From an uncultured Desulfovibrio sp. (GTDB lineage: Bacteria; Desulfobacterota; Desulfovibrionia; Desulfovibrionales; Desulfovibrionaceae), in assembly GCA_946490455.1 (NCBI GenBank), contig CAMLXE010000030.1:1-11664 (forward strand): a DNA stretch of 11,664 nucleotides. The letters run 5' to 3'. Both the position numbers and the translations under genes were made by a program. The first letter of the stretch is position 1. The number at the start of each line of letters is the position of its first letter. The notes beneath the pieces were generated by a model. The model searched no databases. It saw nothing but the letters and a program-made list of their open reading frames with translations, and was not told the origin of the DNA. Shown here one piece after another: positions 7,451-11,664 of the stretch.

Positions 7451-8058
7451 AAGTTTTGCTTCATGCCTGCTGCGGCCCGTGCAGCATCATGTGTATCGAA
7501 TCTCTGCGTGAAGAAGGGTTTGAAGTCACTGGCTATTTTGCGAATCCGAATATCCACCCCGTCTCCGAATACTTTCGGCGACGCGAGGCCATGGAGCAGG
7601 TCGCAGACAGGATGAATCTGCCCATGATCTGGCAGGACGATGTGTACAACGTCCCCGGCTGGATTGGAGCCGTGCATGATATGGGCATTGCGGACAATCA
7701 TGACTATGCACGTTGTCACTATTGCTACGAAACACGGCTTGCCCTGACCAGCAGTGTGGCATCTGCACATGGATTTGATGCCTTCACGACCAGCCTGCTG
7801 TACTCTCGTCATCAGCAGCACGAGCTCATAAGGGAGACTGGGGAGGCTGGGGCCGCGTCAGGTGATTATTGTTCGGAAAACGGGTTTCAGTCCCGTTTCC
7901 TGTACAGGGATTTTCGTCCCTACTGGCAGGCCGGAATAGATCGATCCAAGGAATGGGGACTGTTCCGTCAGAACTACTGTGCCTGTATTTTCAGTGAATA
8001 CGAGCGATTTGAAAAGAAACTTCAGAAATTGATTGCCCGTTCTTCGGCAGCGGTATGA
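7447..8058 (+). CDS. queH: Epoxyqueuosine reductase, QueH type
   Basis: QueH reduces epoxyqueuosine to queuosine at tRNA position 34, the last step of queuosine formation, and is a non-homologous replacement of the cobalamin-dependent QueG. The 203-residue protein shows the family signature: HACCGPCS at 6-13 (Cys8, Cys9, Cys12), RCHYCYETRL (Cys90, Cys93) in the middle and FRQNYCACIFS at the end (Cys178, Cys180), which together supply the iron-sulfur cluster and additional metal ligands in characterised members. Length fits the family. Its ATG overlaps the RNase E/G stop codon (ATGA) and a good GGAGGG (7433-7438) lies eight nt upstream inside that gene, so the two are co-transcribed and probably translationally coupled. 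A strong terminator follows within 10 nt. Confidence 0.95.
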   Translation: MKVLLHACCGPCSIMCIESLREEGFEVTGYFANPNIHPVSEYFRRREAMEQVADRMNLPMIWQDDVYNVPGWIGAVHDMGIADNHDYARCHYCYETRLALTSSVASAHGFDAFTTSLLYSRHQQHELIRETGEAGAASGDYCSENGFQSRFLYRDFRPYWQAGIDRSKEWGLFRQNYCACIFSEYERFEKKLQKLIARSSAAV

Positions 8059-8066
8059 CCAGATGA

Positions 8067-8089
8067 GGCGGGGGCTCCCCGCCTTTTTT
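8067..8089 (+). terminator. Intrinsic terminator after queH
   Basis: A seven-bp all-GC stem (8067-8073 with 8077-8083) with a three-nt loop is followed at once by six T residues (8084-8089), eight nt after the queH stop. It is a textbook rho-independent terminator ending the RNase E/G-queH transcript. Confidence 0.95.
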
Positions 8090-8352
8090 GCCCATGACTG
8101 CCGTTACCTGTTCTGAGGTGACAATAAGATGAGGGCCTGTTTTCGGGGAGCCCGAAGACAGGCGTTTCTTTCGCAGTCTGGGAGGCTTTTGTAAGATGAA
8201 AGAGAAATGCGCTTGATCTGTTCCTTCATGCATGGCTGGGGCAGACGGACGGCAGCGCGGGGAATTCCTGTGCAACTCTGAGGCAGTACGTTTGGTAACA
8301 GAACCTTTTTCCTTTTGTCCTGCTGGAGAAGGTGGGGAGGTTGTACGGCCTG
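8090..8352. other. Structured intergenic region between queH terminator and hypothetical exported protein
   Basis: No credible gene is seen in these 263 nt. Two hairpins stand out: 8103-8109 with 8116-8122 (seven bp including one G-U pair, loop GTTCTG) and 8135-8147 with 8151-8163 (thirteen bp including one G-U pair, three-nt loop) followed by GTTTCTTTC. They could be the body and terminator of a small RNA, a backup terminator for queH, or part of a leader of the next gene. The rest, 8176-8352, is unstructured as far as I can see by eye; it contains no clear promoter. Confidence 0.4.
8135..8171 (+). terminator. Long hairpin with T-rich tail, possible second terminator
   Basis: A 13-bp stem (GCCTGTTTTCGGG pairing with CCCGAAGACAGGC, one G-U pair) with a GAG loop is followed by a discontinuous T-rich run. 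The stem is strong; the T-tract is interrupted, so termination efficiency is uncertain. It lies 46 nt beyond the first terminator. Confidence 0.5.
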
Positions 8353-9006
8353 ATGATATGTGATTTTTCTTTGCGAAATCCTTTTCGGTGTACAGAGCTT
8401 CTGAGCTGCAGGGGAACATGTTCTGGAACCCGTCGTACTTCTTCATGGTGCGGCAAGTACGGGGTTTGGATTCTGTTTGGCCTGCTGTTTCTTTTTTTGT
8501 CCTGTTCTGTCGCACAGGCTACGTTTCCGCGAGATCTGGATCTTACAGGCAGAGTTTTTCTGGAACGCTATGCACATGAGGCGAAGAAGCTGAAGGCTCC
8601 GGCGGTGAAGGAAGAGCCGGACAGGTCGCAGGCTGTTCTGCAGGAAATTCAGGCGTCATGGTATGGGCTGAGGGATGGTTTGAGTCTTGTCCTCTTTCGT
8701 CGAGGTGTCTCGCCACGTCTTTTGGGCGTAGGCGTGGCGTTCATGGACAATATCCCTCAGGAAGACTGGAAGCGATGTGTTGGTGCCGTTGTTATGAGCC
8801 TGACACCGAGTCTGGGGGAAAAATATCGGACGATGCTGTATGAGGAGCTCCTTCTGGCTCTGGAGCACAGACAGGCACACTGTTCGTATCGAACCTATGC
8901 GGAGCAGAAACAGTTTGTTGTCTGGCCGGACTGGGAAGGCCATTCTGCAGCCCTGTTTGTCTGGCCCGAGATTATGGACCCGACAGAACTCTACTGGTTG
9001 CCATAA
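8353..9006 (+). CDS. Hypothetical exported protein
   Basis: I do not recognise this family. From ATG at 8353 the product has 217 residues. A strongly hydrophobic stretch (about 36-50, WILFGLLFLFLS) followed by CSVAQA|TFPRD resembles a signal peptide with a signal peptidase I site near residue 56, so the mature part of about 160 residues would be periplasmic. That part has features such as QASWYGLRDGLSLVLFRRG (about 100-118) and a Trp/Pro-rich C terminus (VVWPDWEGHSAALFVWP). The start is doubtful: the hydrophobic core comes unusually late, after a basic, Cys-rich segment of about 35 residues. GTG at 8332 is an alternative start, and no start codon with a good Shine-Dalgarno lies close to the hydrophobic core in this frame. 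It faces a hypothetical lipoprotein across a shared terminator. Confidence 0.7.
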   Translation: MICDFSLRNPFRCTELLSCRGTCSGTRRTSSWCGKYGVWILFGLLFLFLSCSVAQATFPRDLDLTGRVFLERYAHEAKKLKAPAVKEEPDRSQAVLQEIQASWYGLRDGLSLVLFRRGVSPRLLGVGVAFMDNIPQEDWKRCVGAVVMSLTPSLGEKYRTMLYEELLLALEHRQAHCSYRTYAEQKQFVVWPDWEGHSAALFVWPEIMDPTELYWLP

Positions 9007-9008
9007 GA

Positions 9009-9037
9009 AAGAGACCTCGGTATCCCCGGGGTCTCTT
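9009..9037. terminator. Bidirectional terminator hairpin between convergent genes
   Basis: A 12-bp stem (9009-9020 with 9026-9037, one G-U pair) and a five-nt loop sit exactly between the stop codons of the exported protein (9006) and the convergent lipoprotein (9041). T-rich residues flank the stem on the minus strand (CTCTTTCTTAT); the plus strand ends with a short CTCTTCT. It probably serves both genes. Confidence 0.75.
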
Positions 9038-9040
9038 CTG

Positions 9041-9769
9041 TCAGCCACTGATCTTTTGTTCGTGCAGTGTTGATTTGGGAGCTGTATCCGGCGGAGGTGT
9101 GCCGGGAGGCAGGGTAATGTTGCGCTGTCCTGCTTCCACATCAATAACGGGGAGTTCTGGATCATAGGCCGGTGCAGTTCCCTTTTTGTTTCGAGAGGTC
9201 GGGGTAACAAAAAGTTTGCAGGTCCGGCTCAGACAGTCATATACAGCAATGAGTTCTGGACGCAGAATGGGTTCATCCGTTCTGGTCACAACGAGATAGT
9301 AGTCTCGCAGGCCGGTTCCGCGAATGGATTTGACCCGGCAAAGTATAAGCCAGTCAGGAACTTCGTCATCATTCCAGTCTGCTTCGGCAAGCACCGTCAC
9401 GGTCACAACATCCAGCCCCTGCCCGAGAACAAAGCCATTGGGACGAATTTCCACGGAGTCTTCAGGGGTTCTTGATGCGGCAAAGGTAGAGGGCAGCAGA
9501 GACGGATCTACCTGGAAGCGGAAGGCTGGTGAAAGATGGCGGAACAGATAGTCTCCCAACTGAGGTGGCAGGGAAGAAGAGCCGAACAGTGGCTGAAGAT
9601 AGGCTCCCTGTTCATCAAGAATACCCCGGTCGCGCAGAATCGGAGTAAGGCGCTGGGCCATGACGGTGAACTCTGTTTCGGATGAGACTCTGACCTGTTT
9701 TCCTGTACAGCCCGGAAGGCAGAGAAGCGCTGCCAGCATACAGGGGACAAGGGAATGAAAAAATTGCAT
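9041..9769 (-). CDS. Hypothetical lipoprotein
   Basis: The 242-residue product begins with a lipoprotein signal peptide: short n-region, hydrophobic LVPCMLAALLC and lipobox LPGC with the modified cysteine at 21. It should be anchored to a membrane on the periplasmic side. I do not recognise a domain. Residues 131-139 read DWNDDEVPD, matching the DxNxDxxxD pattern seen in calcium-binding loops of secreted proteins, followed by hydrophobic WLIL; with one loop only, calcium binding is a guess. Cys144, Cys179 and Cys184 could form a disulfide. The last 40 residues are rich in Pro and Thr and probably flexible. The start is supported by AGGAAG (9775-9780) five nt before the ATG. It is a single gene with a terminator behind it and a possible promoter in front. 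Confidence 0.82.
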   Translation of the reverse strand: MQFFHSLVPCMLAALLCLPGCTGKQVRVSSETEFTVMAQRLTPILRDRGILDEQGAYLQPLFGSSSLPPQLGDYLFRHLSPAFRFQVDPSLLPSTFAASRTPEDSVEIRPNGFVLGQGLDVVTVTVLAEADWNDDEVPDWLILCRVKSIRGTGLRDYYLVVTRTDEPILRPELIAVYDCLSRTCKLFVTPTSRNKKGTAPAYDPELPVIDVEAGQRNITLPPGTPPPDTAPKSTLHEQKISG

Positions 9770-9813
9770 GGAAACTTCCTGAACGTGTATGAATGGCTGA
9801 ATAATCTTCGCGG

Positions 9814-9842
9814 GTGATAGTCCTGTCTCCGATTATTGTAAA
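9814..9842 (-). promoter_or_regulatory. Possible sigma-70 promoter for the lipoprotein gene
   Basis: Read on the minus strand, TTTACA (complement of 9837-9842) and TATCAC (complement of 9814-9819) are separated by 17 nt, matching the -35 consensus at five of six and the -10 at four of six positions. It lies about 45 nt before the start codon. Found by eye; weak. Confidence 0.3.
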
Positions 9843-9911
9843 GAGTATCCGGAACTGATGACGTATGAGGCAGGGCAGAGGTGCCATCTTGTCTGGGGAA
9901 AATGGAACAGG

Positions 9912-9918
9912 AAAGGAG
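9912..9918 (+). promoter_or_regulatory. Ribosome binding site that decides the cysteine-cluster protein start
   Basis: AAAGGAG lies six nt before ATG 9925. An earlier in-frame ATG at 9865 has no such site and would add 20 residues with no family resemblance, so 9925 is preferred. Confidence 0.75.
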
Positions 9919-9924
9919 CAGTGT

Positions 9925-10716
9925 ATGAACAGAACTGGAGGAGCAAAATCCTTCAGCGGCCTGAGAGAGGAGAGTCCTTGCAGGCGTTGTGGAACCTGTT
10001 GCCGGCTGGGTGGTCCTGTACTGCATGGAGAAGATCTTTCTCTTGTGTCGCCTTGGGGAAAAAGTTGGGAAAGGAGCTTCGGACTTGCGGACCTGATGAC
10101 CTTGCGCAAGGGAGAACTGGCACGGGATGATGTGGCGGGAACGCTTGCTCCGCTGGATGCGGAATGCGTGAAGCTCGCGCCGGCTCCAGAAAGTCCGGAC
10201 TGGACATGCCGGTTCCTGGATCGGGACGAGGGAGCTCCTTCTGGACATGATGCCGTATGCCGTATCCATGCCGGAAGACCCGCCCAGTGCCGCGCACTGT
10301 CATGTACGGATACGCGCAGTATTACCGAGTTGTACGCAAGGGACAGAGTTACCCGCAGAGACTTGCTGCAGGCCTCCGGAGCACCGGAGGTCTGGCAGGA
10401 ACTTTCGGATGCCCATGAGGAGCGCTGTTCCATCCGGTACCTTGCCGAACTGGCCTGTGCTGTGCCCTGGGGACATGCAGCGTGCGCGGAACGGGAAGAA
10501 CTTGTTCGCCTGTTGCGTTTTGATGTGGCCTTCCGGCAGCTGTGCGTGGAGAAGGGGGGTATCCCTCAGGACTACCTTCCATTTCTCCTCGGCAGACCTT
10601 TGGTTGCGTTGCTGTCTGGATTCGGGTTACGTCTTGAGCAACATGGAAGCACACAGGAACTTGTTCGTATCGGAAAGGGCAGCTATGTTCCTTCTGGAAC
10701 GCCGGTGAAGAGCTGA
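9925..10716 (+). CDS. YkgJ-like cysteine cluster (CxxCxxCC) protein
   Basis: The 263-residue protein carries the CRRCGTCCRLGGP motif (Cys19, Cys22, Cys25, Cys26), the hallmark of the PF03692 putative zinc/iron-chelating family. Further conserved-type cysteines are in WTCRFLD (Cys95), VCRIHAGRPAQCRALSC (Cys112, Cys122, Cys127). The pattern of an N-terminal CxxCxxCC, then C-x-F/L, then C-x-I-H-x2-RP-x2-C is typical of these proteins, which probably bind a metal ion or Fe-S cluster; the cellular function is not settled. The C-terminal half is helical-looking and longer than in the minimal family members of about 120 residues. No signal peptide. It is divergent from the lipoprotein and 148 nt upstream of thiD on the same strand, with a possible weak terminator between. 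Role unknown. Confidence 0.88.
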   Translation: MNRTGGAKSFSGLREESPCRRCGTCCRLGGPVLHGEDLSLVSPWGKSWERSFGLADLMTLRKGELARDDVAGTLAPLDAECVKLAPAPESPDWTCRFLDRDEGAPSGHDAVCRIHAGRPAQCRALSCTDTRSITELYARDRVTRRDLLQASGAPEVWQELSDAHEERCSIRYLAELACAVPWGHAACAEREELVRLLRFDVAFRQLCVEKGGIPQDYLPFLLGRPLVALLSGFGLRLEQHGSTQELVRIGKGSYVPSGTPVKS

Positions 10717-10773
10717 CTGTTTCCCGGAGTGCCCGCGGCCTGATTTTCATGCGGGAGACTCTGAATATTGTTT

Positions 10774-10803
10774 TGCACGGAATACGGAATCCGTGTATTT
10801 TAT
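10774..10803 (+). terminator. Possible weak terminator or attenuator before thiD
   Basis: An eight-bp stem (10774-10781 with 10790-10797, one G-U pair) with an eight-nt loop is followed by TTTTAT. The stem is moderate in GC and the T-run is short, so it may end the cysteine-cluster transcript or act in the thiD leader. I see no TPP-riboswitch (THI box) consensus in 10717-10864. Confidence 0.4.
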
Positions 10804-10864
10804 CTCGCAAACGGTGGCTGCTGGCTGCTGCCATACGCTGATTTTTCCTTGAAAGGAGTCTGTC

Positions 10865-11664
10865 ATGACTACTCCTCCCTGCATTCTTACCATTGCCGGA
10901 TCAGACTCTGGCGGAGGGGCCGGCATTCAGGCCGACCTGAAGACCATTACGGTTATTGGCGGTTTTGGCATGAGTGTCATTACCGCACTGACCGCTCAGA
11001 ATGGCCTTGGTGTGGACGGCATTCATGCCCCGGAACCGAGTTTTGTTCTTCGGCAGATGAGGAGTGTTCTTGACGGGTTTCCTGTTGCAGCGGCGAAAAC
11101 AGGGATGCTTTTTTCTGCCGAGATCATTGAGGCTGTGGACAGGGGCTTGCAGGGACGGGCTTTCCCTCTGGTTGTGGACCCTGTCTGTGTCAGCCAGAGC
11201 GGTCAGCGCCTTTTGCGTGAAGATGCTGTTAATGCACTGAAATATTACATGATTCCACAGGCTGATCTCCTGACGCCCAACAGGCCTGAAGCCGAACTGC
11301 TGACCAGTATGCGTATTGAAACGCAGGAAGATATTGATACCGCTGCAAGATTATTACTGAAGATGGGGGCACGTGCTGTTCTGATCAAGGGTGGGCACTT
11401 CGACGAGGCTGACAGCAGCTATACAGACTGGCTGGCTGTTCCTGATGAACCTCTTCTTGCGCTGAGGCAGCCGGCTGTTGCTACAACGAATAATCACGGG
11501 ACCGGTTGCACCCTGTCTGCGGCCATTGCCACATGGCTTGGCCTTGGCTGTTCCTTGCGGGATGCCATTGTGCATGCCCAGCGTTTTTTGAATCACTGCC
11601 TGCGGCATGGGTATGCACCAGGCCTTGGGTCCGGTCCTCCAAATCATGCGTCATGGATTGTTCG
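10865..11664 (+). CDS. thiD: Hydroxymethylpyrimidine/phosphomethylpyrimidine kinase (3' end outside window)
   Basis: ThiD phosphorylates 4-amino-5-hydroxymethyl-2-methylpyrimidine (HMP) and then HMP-phosphate, giving the pyrimidine half of thiamine. The frame is open for 266 codons to the window end without a stop. Ribokinase-fold motifs are clear: AGSDSGGGAGIQADLKT (11-27), the ThiD-typical SVITALTAQNGLGV (37-50), AAKTGML (76-82), VVDPVCVSQSG (103-113), LLTPNRPEAELL (135-146), LIKGGH (173-178) and the catalytic/anion-hole NNHGTGCTLSAAIA (209-222, Cys215). E. coli ThiD is 266 residues, and the final GLGSGPPNHASWIV corresponds to the usual C-terminal end. So either only a few residues are missing or a fused domain such as ThiE follows; this cannot be seen. 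The start has AAAGGAG (10852-10858) six nt upstream. Confidence 0.96.
   Translation, partial: MTTPPCILTIAGSDSGGGAGIQADLKTITVIGGFGMSVITALTAQNGLGVDGIHAPEPSFVLRQMRSVLDGFPVAAAKTGMLFSAEIIEAVDRGLQGRAFPLVVDPVCVSQSGQRLLREDAVNALKYYMIPQADLLTPNRPEAELLTSMRIETQEDIDTAARLLLKMGARAVLIKGGHFDEADSSYTDWLAVPDEPLLALRQPAVATTNNHGTGCTLSAAIATWLGLGCSLRDAIVHAQRFLNHCLRHGYAPGLGSGPPNHASWIV

Noticed and set aside
7991..8515. A 174-codon minus-strand frame covering the end of queH and the intergenic region
   Set aside because: It crosses two strong hairpins including a terminator, overlaps two plus-strand genes and gives a low-complexity basic product without family motifs.
10349..10834. Antisense open frames across the cysteine-cluster gene and into the thiD leader
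   Set aside because: They overlap a gene with a clear CxxCxxCC family signature and lack start signals.
10717..10864. TPP riboswitch before thiD
   Set aside because: The conserved CTGAGA and the downstream ACCTGATC/GGTTAATACC-type elements are not present.
1..11664. Mobile element, CRISPR array or defence system in the window
   Set aside because: No transposase, integrase, regularly spaced repeats, toxin-antitoxin pair or nuclease-helicase cluster was found; all genes are housekeeping or small exported proteins.

Overview
This 11.7 kb window looks like an ordinary chromosomal housekeeping region of a Desulfovibrio-like bacterium (Desulfovibrionaceae, Desulfobacterota). I infer this from gene content and protein style: speA beside a carboxy(nor)spermidine dehydrogenase, a ribonuclease E/G with a large N-terminal extension, a QueH-type epoxyqueuosine reductase, and small lineage-type exported proteins. 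Base composition is moderate in G+C. I see no insertion sequence, phage gene, CRISPR array, tRNA or rRNA gene.

Layout. (1) 1-2191, plus strand: the C-terminal part of arginine decarboxylase (speA, cut by the window edge), a 201-nt spacer, then a saccharopine-dehydrogenase-family enzyme that is probably carboxy(nor)spermidine dehydrogenase. Together they suggest the alternative, decarboxylated-SAM-independent route to spermidine. (2) A symmetric bidirectional terminator (2201-2237) separates this from a minus-strand pair at 2267-3657: 5-formyltetrahydrofolate cyclo-ligase followed, with a 10-nt overlap, by a YfiH/PgeF-family laccase-domain protein. (3) 3765-8058, plus strand: a small metallophosphoesterase, then an RNase E/G gene with a hairpin-rich leader, overlapping by 4 nt with queH and closed by a strong intrinsic terminator. 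(4) 8059-9769: a structured intergenic stretch, a hypothetical exported protein on the plus strand, and a convergent hypothetical lipoprotein on the minus strand, with a 12-bp shared terminator hairpin between them. (5) 9925-11664, plus strand: a YkgJ-like cysteine-cluster protein, then thiD (HMP/HMP-P kinase of thiamine synthesis), which runs off the right edge only a few residues from the usual family end.

How the genes work together. The clear functional couplings are speA/carboxyspermidine dehydrogenase (polyamines) and the overlapping pairs fau-type cyclo-ligase/pgeF and rng/queH, where translation is probably coupled. The rest are single housekeeping functions. I did not find convincing evidence of a new multi-gene system. 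The points most worth checking are the inverted architecture and structured leader of the RNase E/G gene, the possible small RNA after queH, and the two lineage-type exported proteins of unknown function.
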